From NCBI GenBank assembly GCA_016124735.1, contig WGMZ01000011.1, positions 23,902-87,901 of the forward strand: DNA of 64,000 bases, read 5' to 3'. A program made the translations under genes and the position numbers. Under the pieces are notes generated by a model that had not been told where the DNA came from, did no database searches, and saw nothing but the letters and a program-made list of their open reading frames with translations. Positions 11,817-21,131 of the stretch are shown here, piece by piece. Source of the stretch: Bacteroidota bacterium. GTDB taxonomy: Bacteria; Bacteroidota; Bacteroidia; UBA8524. Each line of letters begins with the position of its first letter. Position 1 is the first letter of the stretch.

Positions 11817-11846
11817 ATCCGCCTGGGAAACCGGGCGGATTTTTTT
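11817..11846 (+). terminator. Intrinsic terminator between convergent genes
   Basis: ATCCGCC...GGCGGAT stem followed by T6. Confidence 0.8.
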
Positions 11847-13047
11847 ATGCCGTAAGCTGACCTTTTGCCTTTTCTGCGATCGTCCGTCCTATGGATAACG
11901 AACTCGTAGCTGCGGGACTTGGAGCATTCAATACATGAATCACACCTTCCGACTCCGAGAATAGAAAATCATCTACCAGCCCTCCATCCCGGCTGCAAGC
12001 CTGGGCTCTGACTCCCGCACCTGCAGGAACCAAATCCTCCTCTTCAATGGCTGGAATCAAATGTTGCAGGGCTTTGGTAAAAGCGGCTTTTGAATAGGAG
12101 CGGTAAAACTCTCCGATACCCGTTTTCCAATACTTTCGTGCCACCATTCTAAATCCCTTCCAGGAAATGGATTCTATAAAATCTTTCCAATCAAAATCCG
12201 AGCGATGATATCCTTCGCGCTTAAAAGCAAAGACCGCATTTGGACCAGCTTCCACTGCCCCATCAATCATGCGGGTGAAGTGCACCCCCAGAAATGGAAA
12301 ATTGGGGTCTGGTACCGGATAAATCAGATTCTTTACCAAATTTTTTCGATCATCCCGGATCTTATAGTACTCCCCTCTGAATGGAATTATTCGTACATCC
12401 AATCCTTTCTCATTCATCCGCGCAATTCTGTCAGACATCAAACCACCACAATTCACAAACAACCTGCACTCCCAGGTATGGTCGGGAGTAATAACTTCTG
12501 TTCCGCTTCCTTTTCTCCTGATGGATTTTACTTCCGTATTGAGATGAATTTCACCTCCTTTAGACTGAATGTGTTCCGCATATTTCGCAGAGACCAGCTT
12601 ATAATCTATAATGCCCGTCTGCGGAACAAAAATTCCAGCGACCCCATGCACATTTGGCTCATATTCCCTCAACTCGCCTTCATTCAGCTTTTTTAGACCC
12701 TCCAAGCCATTTGCTTCGCCCCTTTCGAATACTTTTTCCATGGCTGAAACTTCGCCCTGGTGTGTAGCCACGATGATTTTACCACAGAGTTCATAGGGTA
12801 TTTCATTTTCATCTGCAAAAGCGATTAAATCATGGTAACCCTGAATACAATTCTGCGCCTTGAGACTTCCAGGCTTGTAATAAATTCCACTGTGAATAAC
12901 TCCACTGTTATGTCCTGTTTGATGCGCCGCAATATGCGCTTCCTTCTCTAAAACAGCCAGTTTCAGGTTAGGGTCGGCTTCTATTAAGCGATAAGCCGTG
13001 GCGAGACCAACAATACCGCCACCTGCAATGATTATATCGTACTGCAT
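11845..13047 (-). CDS. lhgO: L-2-hydroxyglutarate oxidase
   Basis: FAD motif DIIIAGGGIVGLATAYRL, HQTGHNSGVIHSGIYYKPGSLKAQNC. Start reassigned from 13125 to ATG 13047 based on the FAD-binding N-terminus and the -7 element at 13062. Confidence 0.9.
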   Translation of the reverse strand: MQYDIIIAGGGIVGLATAYRLIEADPNLKLAVLEKEAHIAAHQTGHNSGVIHSGIYYKPGSLKAQNCIQGYHDLIAFADENEIPYELCGKIIVATHQGEVSAMEKVFERGEANGLEGLKKLNEGELREYEPNVHGVAGIFVPQTGIIDYKLVSAKYAEHIQSKGGEIHLNTEVKSIRRKGSGTEVITPDHTWECRLFVNCGGLMSDRIARMNEKGLDVRIIPFRGEYYKIRDDRKNLVKNLIYPVPDPNFPFLGVHFTRMIDGAVEAGPNAVFAFKREGYHRSDFDWKDFIESISWKGFRMVARKYWKTGIGEFYRSYSKAAFTKALQHLIPAIEEEDLVPAGAGVRAQACSRDGGLVDDFLFSESEGVIHVLNAPSPAATSSLSIGRTIAEKAKGQLTA

Positions 13048-13061
13048 TGTAATTTCGGGCT

Positions 13062-13069
13062 CAAATTTA
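13062..13069 (-). promoter_or_regulatory. -7 element TAAATTTG of lhgO
   Basis: Exact TAnnTTTG on minus strand, 14 nt before ATG 13047. Confidence 0.5.
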
Positions 13070-13076
13070 GAGAAAG

Positions 13077-13583
13077 ATGACAGAACCCGGACATGACTTT
13101 CAAATTGGCGACCCCATCCGGGCAAAAGATTCGGATCTGAAAGGCAGAGTCATTAAAATTCTGGATGCCGGCTATTTGATGATCCTTGACTTAGAATTCG
13201 ATATGGAGTTAAACCTCCACCACTCGGAAATCGTAAAAGATGAACTGGATCCATCCCGTATCATTTCTCACAATTCTCCCAAAGATTCAATCGCCAAAAA
13301 TATACCCCGCAGCCTGTGCGTCGATCTGCATCAGGAAAAATTGCCTTCGACTTATCGAAATACAATGCCCGTATTGCAGGGACAACTGGATTATTCTCAG
13401 GACAGACTGCTATATTGCTTGCATTCCGGCTGTAAGGAAGTTCTCTTTATTCATGGAAAAGGATCCGGAGCATTGCACCAAAGATTACTTAACCTTTTAA
13501 AAGGATTTCCTCAGATACAATCCATCGAAATTCAAAAAGTCGCCTTTGAAAAACCCCATGGGATTCGTGTGTTGTTTAAATAA
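13077..13583 (+). CDS. Smr/MutS2-like domain protein
   Basis: N-terminal VIxILDxGYLxI region; C-terminal VDLHQEKL...LFIHGKGSGALHQRLLNLLKGFPQI Smr motifs. Confidence 0.75.
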   Translation: MTEPGHDFQIGDPIRAKDSDLKGRVIKILDAGYLMILDLEFDMELNLHHSEIVKDELDPSRIISHNSPKDSIAKNIPRSLCVDLHQEKLPSTYRNTMPVLQGQLDYSQDRLLYCLHSGCKEVLFIHGKGSGALHQRLLNLLKGFPQIQSIEIQKVAFEKPHGIRVLFK

Positions 13584-13606
13584 AAAAGCGGGACAAGCCC
13601 GCTTTT
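13584..13606. terminator. Bidirectional intrinsic terminator
   Basis: Perfect AAAAGCGGG/CCCGCTTTT stem with A and T tracts, between convergent genes. Confidence 0.85.
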
Positions 13607-13608
13607 CT

Positions 13609-15804
13609 TTATTCAATCACAATTTTTTGGACGGACCTTCCATCGGGGCCCATATATTCCACCAAATAAATTCCTGGTTTAATTCCATTCAGATTCCAAG
13701 TGCTTTGTACAAGTCCCATTTCTTCAATGGCTTTGCAATTGATCACTTTTCCATTCATGTCCAAAATTCGAAGTTGCCCGCTACCTTGTCCGGTATAGGA
13801 AACAGTGAAAAGTCCTTTGCTCGGGTTTGGATAGACTTTCATTTCCGGGCGGATCACTAATTTTTGTCCCAAGGGATGACCTACCGTAAAATGAACGATG
13901 CGGTCTGTTCCAAAGTCGCCGTCAATAAACTGGACCAGCTGACCATTCATCTGACGCAAAGTCAAAGAACCGGTTCCATCTGAGTTTGCCCAGAATTTGA
14001 AGCCATTTCTCTGAGAATCTGTTACTTTAAAATAATAGCATCCATCAACAAGATTGATGGTGTCTTTAGTGCTTTCATTGCTACTGAAATTTCCTCTGGA
14101 CCAAATCTCACGGCCATCCAGCAAATGTACAGAAAGTGTATTTTCACTTCCTTTTGTATTCGCTTTAAACCAAATCTGGAATTGTCCGGGGAATTGCGGG
14201 GTAAGTTCAAAGGAGGATTCCATCGCGTTATTGTACTGGTTTCCATCTGCTGCTCCATTTGCTTTGATAATTTCGCAAACGAACTCACCTGTGCTTGCTC
14301 CCGACCAATCGAAATAGTCCAGATCAATGGTTTTTGACTGATACGGCAGAATTTCACCTTCCCATCCCCATTCTCTCAGATTGCCTCCTTTGATTCCATA
14401 ACGGAATACCAAAGTTTCTACTGTTTTCAATGAGGTGTTTTTCACGACTACGCGTGGCAATCCACAGGTTGGGTTGAATCGAACATAGTTATTCTGAGTA
14501 TTTGGAGCAACGATTTCATCGAGCGCAACATCCACAATGGCATTCGGGTTTTCTTCATAGTTAAAGAGGATACCGCTTATGATATACGAGGTATTGCTGT
14601 TGTCGATATTGGTAAACGCCTGCATATCCATATCAATGGTATTGTTGCCGTCGTTGATATAATCATCTAACCAATATTCGTAAGGTGTAATGCCTTCTCC
14701 CGGACACCAGTTCGACCGATCGTAAAGCCAGGTGCCCGTTTGAGGATAGATCGGGTTGCTACCACAATCATCTTTCCATACCAGTTGTTTGAATTGCTGG
14801 GTTCCATTGACCTTGATATAATGTTCTTTTGCACAGAATTCCGCACAATTCTCGTTCCCGCCAAAGCCGTGTCCGGTTTGTATTACCTGTAATTTCACCC
14901 GAGTAGTAGAAGTCTTTGAAATATTGACGGATTTCTCTGTCAGATATTCTTCGATGCTTTTTTTGGCTCCATAGGGAAAAGATCCTACCCATAGGGGGAT
15001 GATTTCGGTGCATTTCAAAGCCGGTTCACCCTCCAGGAATTCAAAGTCAATGGTACAGGTAAACCCGTCCTGATACCCTGAAAAATGGCTTCGAATGGTT
15101 ACGGAGTCCTGAAGTAACATGGCAAACTCTGTCACATCATAGGTATAGGTAAAAGACCATGTTTTGTCTTTATCTCCTGCATATGGTGTAATCAAACGAC
15201 CCAATTCCAGGTTGTTGATTACTTCAAATACATTGTACCAATCAAAGTCTTTTCTGTAGATGGATTTATCGTGTGCAATCATCATGGAATCAACGACGTT
15301 TCCATTGGCATCGTAAGTCGGGCGATAGCGAAGGGCATCCCAAACATTCAAAGTATCTGTGGGAGTTGTTGGATTCAAAGTATCCGAAAACAATAGCAAT
15401 TGCACCGGCATATCTGCCATCGAATCCAGTGCCATTGAGGTCGAATTATAAAAATAGGAATACACAGAATCCATGTTGTAAAACAAGGAATCCTGTACTT
15501 TCCCATTCACTTTAAAATTAGGCGAGTTCACCAGGTTCGAATCCAACATTCCGGTTGGCTGGCGTAAAAAAGCCTGTACGGTATAATCCCATGCAGAACA
15601 TCCTTTATCCGGACAGCCGAGGGTATAACGCATTTTCACACGCTGATAAGTTTTTCCTGCTGTTGGGAAAAAAACTTTCCGGTCGTAGTTCCCATTCCAG
15701 TTCATATGAACCCGATCATGAGAACGTACGGTCATGGTGTCTCCGGTACCTGCCAATGCGAAAAGGGGCGTGACAAGGAGTAAAAAGCCAAGTATTCTTT
15801 TCAT
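13609..15804 (-). CDS. Peptide-N-glycosidase F-like secreted protein with T9SS type A sorting domain
   Basis: GCPDKGCSAWDYTVQAFL, GHGFGGNENCAEFCAKEHYIKVNG, DRSNWCPGEGI motifs; C-terminal VYPNPSKGLFTVSY...GIYLVEY sorting domain. Confidence 0.82.
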   Translation of the reverse strand: MKRILGFLLLVTPLFALAGTGDTMTVRSHDRVHMNWNGNYDRKVFFPTAGKTYQRVKMRYTLGCPDKGCSAWDYTVQAFLRQPTGMLDSNLVNSPNFKVNGKVQDSLFYNMDSVYSYFYNSTSMALDSMADMPVQLLLFSDTLNPTTPTDTLNVWDALRYRPTYDANGNVVDSMMIAHDKSIYRKDFDWYNVFEVINNLELGRLITPYAGDKDKTWSFTYTYDVTEFAMLLQDSVTIRSHFSGYQDGFTCTIDFEFLEGEPALKCTEIIPLWVGSFPYGAKKSIEEYLTEKSVNISKTSTTRVKLQVIQTGHGFGGNENCAEFCAKEHYIKVNGTQQFKQLVWKDDCGSNPIYPQTGTWLYDRSNWCPGEGITPYEYWLDDYINDGNNTIDMDMQAFTNIDNSNTSYIISGILFNYEENPNAIVDVALDEIVAPNTQNNYVRFNPTCGLPRVVVKNTSLKTVETLVFRYGIKGGNLREWGWEGEILPYQSKTIDLDYFDWSGASTGEFVCEIIKANGAADGNQYNNAMESSFELTPQFPGQFQIWFKANTKGSENTLSVHLLDGREIWSRGNFSSNESTKDTINLVDGCYYFKVTDSQRNGFKFWANSDGTGSLTLRQMNGQLVQFIDGDFGTDRIVHFTVGHPLGQKLVIRPEMKVYPNPSKGLFTVSYTGQGSGQLRILDMNGKVINCKAIEEMGLVQSTWNLNGIKPGIYLVEYMGPDGRSVQKIVIE

Positions 15805-15841
15805 GTTACAATGTTAAGCAATTCTAAAAGAGAAGTGTTCA

Positions 15842-16768
15842 CTACCGGGTATCCTGAAGACCCCGGAGGAAGTCTTCTGTCTTCATTTTCTTCTTTCCCT
15901 CCAACTGGACCTCAGTCAGTTTTAAAGCTCCATCTGAAAGATGCCAAATGAGTTCCTTTTTGTCTTTGATTTCCCATTCCCCCACAGAATGCGAAGCGGA
16001 TGGAATTATTTCCGCTCGATATATTTTTAACTGTTTCCCTCTGAATTCTGTAAAGGCTCCAGGATACGGACTTAAACCGCGTATATGGTTGTATACTTTT
16101 TCGGCAGACCAATTGGGGTCGAGGTAGCAGTCTTCTTTAAACAGTTTTGGGGCAATTGGAAGATCCATTTCTTCCCGTTGCGGTAATTGAGGTACTTGTC
16201 CGGTCAGAATTGCCTCGAGGGTTTTTACGACGAGTTTAGAACCCTGCTTCATCAGGCGATCGTGTAGTTCTCCGGCCGTTTCATCCGGACCGATTTGCAC
16301 TTTTTCTGTAAACAGCAAATCACCCGTGTCTATCTCATGTTGGAGAAAAAAAGTACTGACTCCCGTTTCATTTTCTCCATTCATGATAACCCGGTTGATG
16401 GGTGCCGCTCCGCGGTAAGCCGGCAAGAGTGATGCATGTAAATTGAAGGTTCCTAAAGGTGGCATGTTCCAAACAGATTCCGGTAACATCCGAAATGCGA
16501 TCACAACTTGTACATCTGCCTGGAATGATTTCAAATCAGCCTGAAAATCAGGATCTTTTAGATTTTTCGGCTGCAATACAGGAATGCCATGTTCGACCGC
16601 AAATTTCTTCACGGCGGATTCCTGTAATTTTAATCCACGGCCAGCGGGACGATCGGGTGCCGTTATTACCGCAACGACATTAAAACCATTTTGAAGTATG
16701 GCATCCAATGAAGCCACGGCAAAATCCGGGGTGCCGATAAAAACTATTTTTAATTGATTTTTTGTCAA
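15842..16768 (-). CDS. fmt: Methionyl-tRNA formyltransferase
   Basis: KIVFIGTPDFAVASLDAI, NLHASLLPAYRGAAPINRVIMNGE. Track start 16789 is a TTG inside a -7 box; TTG at 16768 is proposed instead. Confidence 0.92.
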   Translation of the reverse strand: MTKNQLKIVFIGTPDFAVASLDAILQNGFNVVAVITAPDRPAGRGLKLQESAVKKFAVEHGIPVLQPKNLKDPDFQADLKSFQADVQVVIAFRMLPESVWNMPPLGTFNLHASLLPAYRGAAPINRVIMNGENETGVSTFFLQHEIDTGDLLFTEKVQIGPDETAGELHDRLMKQGSKLVVKTLEAILTGQVPQLPQREEMDLPIAPKLFKEDCYLDPNWSAEKVYNHIRGLSPYPGAFTEFRGKQLKIYRAEIIPSASHSVGEWEIKDKKELIWHLSDGALKLTEVQLEGKKKMKTEDFLRGLQDTR

Positions 16769-16786
16769 ATTTTTAATGAATTCGGA

Positions 16787-16794
16787 CAAATTTA
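16787..16794 (-). promoter_or_regulatory. -7 element TAAATTTG of fmt
   Basis: Exact TAnnTTTG on minus strand overlapping the track start codon. Confidence 0.5.
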
Positions 16795-16836
16795 AAGCAG
16801 TCGAGCAACTTTTGAGGTAATTTAGACCTCTATTTA

Positions 16837-19800
16837 ATGATGCGCCAAACCAGAATTCTCAAAACCTTTTGCCTTTTTATATGGGCTGTGTTTTGGGGCT
16901 TGCCCGGAGTTGCTCAAATTCGTTTTGTTAAAAATCTGGGACAGTGGCCTTCAAGCGTTCTTTTCAGGGCAGATATTCCGGATGGATATCTCTCTGTTGA
17001 AAAAAATGCCCTCTTATATACCCGAATCTGGTCGAACAATCTGGAATTTTTTCATTTGGGTCCACAAAAAGAAGATTCTCTCATCGTTCATAATGAGCGC
17101 ATCGAATTTATAGGCGCCAATTCGGAGGCATTGGGCTCGGGCGAAAATATTAAACCCGAATACCACAATTATTTTATAGGCGATGACCCCTCCAAATGGG
17201 TTTCCAGGGTTCCTGTATACGGAAAAGTAATCGTCCGCGACGTCTATCCGGGGATTGATCTGGAAATATTTGGAAGAGACGGACGCTCGGTAAAATATAA
17301 TTTTCTGGTACACCCTGGTGCCAATCCGGAATCGATACGCCTGAAATACCTCGGACAAGAATCCATGCATCTGAAAGATGGATCACTCCATATTCAAACA
17401 CCTGTGGGAGACATTCTCGAGGAGGCGCCCATCGCCTACCAATTGGAAGGGAAAAGTGATCCTGGGGTAAATGCTGGTTTCCGGCTCGAGGATAATATCC
17501 TGAGCTTTCAAATTGGTAATTATGTCAGAGGACAAGTTTTGACAATTGACCCGGTGGTGATTTTTTCCACCTATACCGGTTCCACTGCAGATAATTTCGG
17601 TTATACCGGGACTTATGATGCTCATGGGAATGGATTCGCCGGTGGAGATGTGAGAGGAGTTGGGTACCCTACCGATCCGGGCGTAGTGCAGGCAAACTTT
17701 GGGTTTGGCACCTATGACAATGATGATGTTTTAGGAGACCAACCTCGGGATTGCGCCATAATGAAATTGAGTCCGGATGGTCGTACAAAATTGTGGGCTA
17801 CTTATTTAGGCGGGAGCCGCAACGAAGAGCCACATAGCATGATTGTCGATTCAAAAAACAATTTGCTGGTATTAGGCAGCACGTTCAGTAAAGATTTTCC
17901 CAGTAATAAGAAAGGCTATCAAAATAACAATAAAGGCCAAAGCGATATTTTTATAATTAAAATAAGTGAAGATGGGACCCAAATTTTAGGGATGACCTAT
18001 CTGGGTGGAGATGGAAGAGATGGCTTGAATGGCCGTCGGCTAAACAGTTCCACTTTTTCTCCCAACAGCTCTCCACTCGGCTATAATTTTGGCGATGAAT
18101 TCCGGGGAGAAATCATTGTCGACAAAAACGACAACGTTTACGTTGCGAGTTCTACCGAATCCGGCAATGGATCCGGCTTCCCGGCCATCAATAGCTTCAA
18201 TACCACTTTTGGCGGTTTACAGGATGGATGTGCCTTTAAGCTGAGTCCGAATCTCGACCAACTTTATTGGGGCGCTTATATTTCCGGGTTGAATTACGAG
18301 AGCGCTTTCAGTCTGGATATCAATAGTCAGGGCGATGTCTATGTCTGCGGGGGCACCAATTCCAGCTCCATGACATTCAACGCCGATGCCTACCATCCCA
18401 ATTATCTGGGTGGAATAGATGGCTACGTGGTAAAAATCCAGAACGATGGTTCGCAAATGCTGGGAGGAACCTATATTGGAACATCCAGCTACGATCAGGC
18501 GTATTTTGTAAAAGTTGATAAGCATGATTTTGTATATACCACGGGACAAACTGCGGGAACCATAACTCCATTCCCAAGCAATGTGTACCATTCTCCAACA
18601 GGTGGTCAATTTATTTATAAGCTGAGTGGCGACCTGAAACAAAGATTGATCTCCATGAGTTACGGGGATGGAATCAGTAAGCCCCAGATCTCTCCCACCG
18701 CCTTTCTCGTAGACAATTGCGAACGTATTTTTGTCAGCGGCTGGGGCGGCGAAGAAAACAGCAATAGCCGTTTTCCCTTGGGACATGGCGGCAATACGGC
18801 AAGGATGAAGGTTACCCCCGATGCTTATGACAATACAACGGATGGATCTGATTTTTATCTTGCTGTATTTTCTAAAAATCTGACTAAGCTCGTTTACGCT
18901 ACGTTCATTGGTGGAGGTCAGGCTGGGGCAACAAGTCAACAATTGGGCGAGCACGTTGACGGTGGAACCAGCCGTTTTGACCCACAAGGAGTGGTATATC
19001 AAAGTGTTTGCGGTGGTTGCGGAGGAAACAGCACCCCGGATTTCCCTACCACACCCGGAGCCTATAGTCGAACAAATAATAGTGATAATTGCAATAATGC
19101 CTTGTTCAAACTTGATTTTGAAAACCTCAATGCGCAGCCTCAGGTGCATGATACGACTCTAACTATCACCGCGCTGGATACCTTGGTATTCAGAACCATT
19201 GCAAGCGATGCAGATGAATTTGATTCTCTGTTTATCACCTTTAGCGGAGAAGCCGTGAACGGATCCAATTTCCCCGCCCCTCATATTGAACCTGATCAAA
19301 ATGTCGGTGTTGGCGTACAGCAAGTTTTTGAAGATTTCACCTGGATTAGCGGATGCCAGCATCTGGGACTGGACACTATTAGGATAAAGGTCTTGGTTCG
19401 CGACAACGGATGTCCTCAACCTAAATCTGACAGTGCTGAAATTAAAATCGTTATACTCCCACCACCTCCACCCAATCCTCCGGGGGTAATATGCATGACT
19501 TTCATTACCAATGATCGATTAAAACTTACCTGGGACATTGCGGATACCAGTGGGTATTTAAAATATTATATCCTCTTCAGAAGTGTGGATGGCGGAACAT
19601 TTGAAGCCATAGATACCATTTATGGAAATCAAAAAGCGGAATACGTGGATGCAACGGCCTTCAATCATGCTTCGACAAACTATTGTTATAAGATGATTGG
19701 CACAAATGTTTGTGGTGAGTCAGGGCAGGAATCATATACGATATGTTCCATTGAACAGCACAATCAGCCGATTGAAAACACATCAATCTACACAACCACT

Positions 19801-20595
19801 GTCATCGATAATAAAAATATAAAGACCATTTGGTTTCAATCCGATGAGCCGGATTTTAAAGGCTATACTTTATATAAACGGTACAATATGAATAAAGCCC
19901 CGTGGGAATTTGTTCAATTTTTTGATGCGCAGACAGATACCTTCTTTATTGATACCCATGTAAAAGTTCAGGAGTATTCCTATTGCTATGCATTGGCTGT
20001 TAAGGACAAGTGTGGAAATAACAGCGCTAAATGCGATCCGGGCTGTAGCATTTTACTCCAGGGTACATCCATTCCCTTTTCCCATCAGCTGCATTGGAGT
20101 CCATATACCTATTGGCAGCAGGGAATTCAACAATATGATCTGTGGCGGTTTGACGACCGCGCAGTAGACACCCTTGCCGGAAACGGAGATTCACTCTATC
20201 TGAAACAAACAGACACTTCTCTCAATTACGACTGGGGAGGGTACTGGTACCGTATTATTGCAAGTGAGCTCGGTGGAAATCAGGCACAGAGCCAATCCAA
20301 CACGATTTACCTGGTTCAACCTCCTCATCTTTATGTTCCCACCGCATTTACCAGAAACCAGGATGGGCTGAATGAAGTCTGGGGAATTTGTGATGTTTTT
20401 GTAAAAGATTACCGACTTTTGGTGTACAATCGATGGGGACAAAAGGTATTGGATACCGATGACAAACATTTCCAATGGAATGGAGATTTTAACTCCGACC
20501 ACCCCTTCGACAATGTGTTTATTTGGTATGTCGTATATACCGGATGGGATGAAACTACTTATACGCAGAAAGGAACATTAACCATATTGCGATGA
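16837..20595 (+). CDS. Very large secreted SBBP/DUF7948-like beta-propeller protein with gliding-motility-associated (T9SS type B) C-terminal domain
   Basis: N-terminal RFVKNLGQWPSSVLFRADIPDGYLSVE; repeated YLGG-type propeller segments; C-terminal VPTAFTRNQDGLNEVWGI...LLVYNRWGQKVLDTDD...GTLTILR. Confidence 0.85.
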   Translation: MMRQTRILKTFCLFIWAVFWGLPGVAQIRFVKNLGQWPSSVLFRADIPDGYLSVEKNALLYTRIWSNNLEFFHLGPQKEDSLIVHNERIEFIGANSEALGSGENIKPEYHNYFIGDDPSKWVSRVPVYGKVIVRDVYPGIDLEIFGRDGRSVKYNFLVHPGANPESIRLKYLGQESMHLKDGSLHIQTPVGDILEEAPIAYQLEGKSDPGVNAGFRLEDNILSFQIGNYVRGQVLTIDPVVIFSTYTGSTADNFGYTGTYDAHGNGFAGGDVRGVGYPTDPGVVQANFGFGTYDNDDVLGDQPRDCAIMKLSPDGRTKLWATYLGGSRNEEPHSMIVDSKNNLLVLGSTFSKDFPSNKKGYQNNNKGQSDIFIIKISEDGTQILGMTYLGGDGRDGLNGRRLNSSTFSPNSSPLGYNFGDEFRGEIIVDKNDNVYVASSTESGNGSGFPAINSFNTTFGGLQDGCAFKLSPNLDQLYWGAYISGLNYESAFSLDINSQGDVYVCGGTNSSSMTFNADAYHPNYLGGIDGYVVKIQNDGSQMLGGTYIGTSSYDQAYFVKVDKHDFVYTTGQTAGTITPFPSNVYHSPTGGQFIYKLSGDLKQRLISMSYGDGISKPQISPTAFLVDNCERIFVSGWGGEENSNSRFPLGHGGNTARMKVTPDAYDNTTDGSDFYLAVFSKNLTKLVYATFIGGGQAGATSQQLGEHVDGGTSRFDPQGVVYQSVCGGCGGNSTPDFPTTPGAYSRTNNSDNCNNALFKLDFENLNAQPQVHDTTLTITALDTLVFRTIASDADEFDSLFITFSGEAVNGSNFPAPHIEPDQNVGVGVQQVFEDFTWISGCQHLGLDTIRIKVLVRDNGCPQPKSDSAEIKIVILPPPPPNPPGVICMTFITNDRLKLTWDIADTSGYLKYYILFRSVDGGTFEAIDTIYGNQKAEYVDATAFNHASTNYCYKMIGTNVCGESGQESYTICSIEQHNQPIENTSIYTTTVIDNKNIKTIWFQSDEPDFKGYTLYKRYNMNKAPWEFVQFFDAQTDTFFIDTHVKVQEYSYCYALAVKDKCGNNSAKCDPGCSILLQGTSIPFSHQLHWSPYTYWQQGIQQYDLWRFDDRAVDTLAGNGDSLYLKQTDTSLNYDWGGYWYRIIASELGGNQAQSQSNTIYLVQPPHLYVPTAFTRNQDGLNEVWGICDVFVKDYRLLVYNRWGQKVLDTDDKHFQWNGDFNSDHPFDNVFIWYVVYTGWDETTYTQKGTLTILR

Positions 20596-21131
20596 ACAAA
20601 AAAATAACAATTCTACTATTTTTACTTCCCTTACTTTTAATTGATTACAGCTGTAAAAAGGCGAACGATTTAATCAATTTTGGCTTTAATATCCAAAGCA
20701 GCTTTGCCATTCCTCCCGGCGCTCCAATCAATACTCCAATTGATTTGCCAAGCTTCCCAATGGATTATAACTCCGCTCAGACATTTGAGAATCATGATAC
20801 CCGCGCGGATTTAGTGAAGAAGATTACCCTGGAATATATGAAACTCAACATTACGAGTCCTGCCGGCGAAGATTTTTCATTTCTGAAAGATGTCGAGTTA
20901 CGTTTAGCCAAAGATGGCATGGATGATTTGCTGGTCGCCTGGAAATACAATATTTCCGATTCGATTGGCACAGAGCTATCTATGGATGTGACCGATCAAC
21001 CCCTTGATGCCTATCTTAAGAGTGACGGCTCAAAAATGAAGTTGCACGTGACCACAGACAAATTAACCACGAAAGAAATTGATGTAAGCAGCGATATTCG
21101 CATACGTGTTACCGCGAATCTTTTCAAATAA
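20592..21131 (+). CDS. Hypothetical lipoprotein
   Basis: Signal peptide with LIDYSC lipobox; ATGA overlap with upstream T9SS gene. Confidence 0.65.
   Translation: MNKKITILLFLLPLLLIDYSCKKANDLINFGFNIQSSFAIPPGAPINTPIDLPSFPMDYNSAQTFENHDTRADLVKKITLEYMKLNITSPAGEDFSFLKDVELRLAKDGMDDLLVAWKYNISDSIGTELSMDVTDQPLDAYLKSDGSKMKLHVTTDKLTTKEIDVSSDIRIRVTANLFK

Noticed and set aside
18217-19149. 310-aa minus-strand ORF
   Set aside because: Lies entirely antisense inside the 1252-aa T9SS protein; low-complexity Ile/Ser/Thr-rich translation without recognisable motifs.
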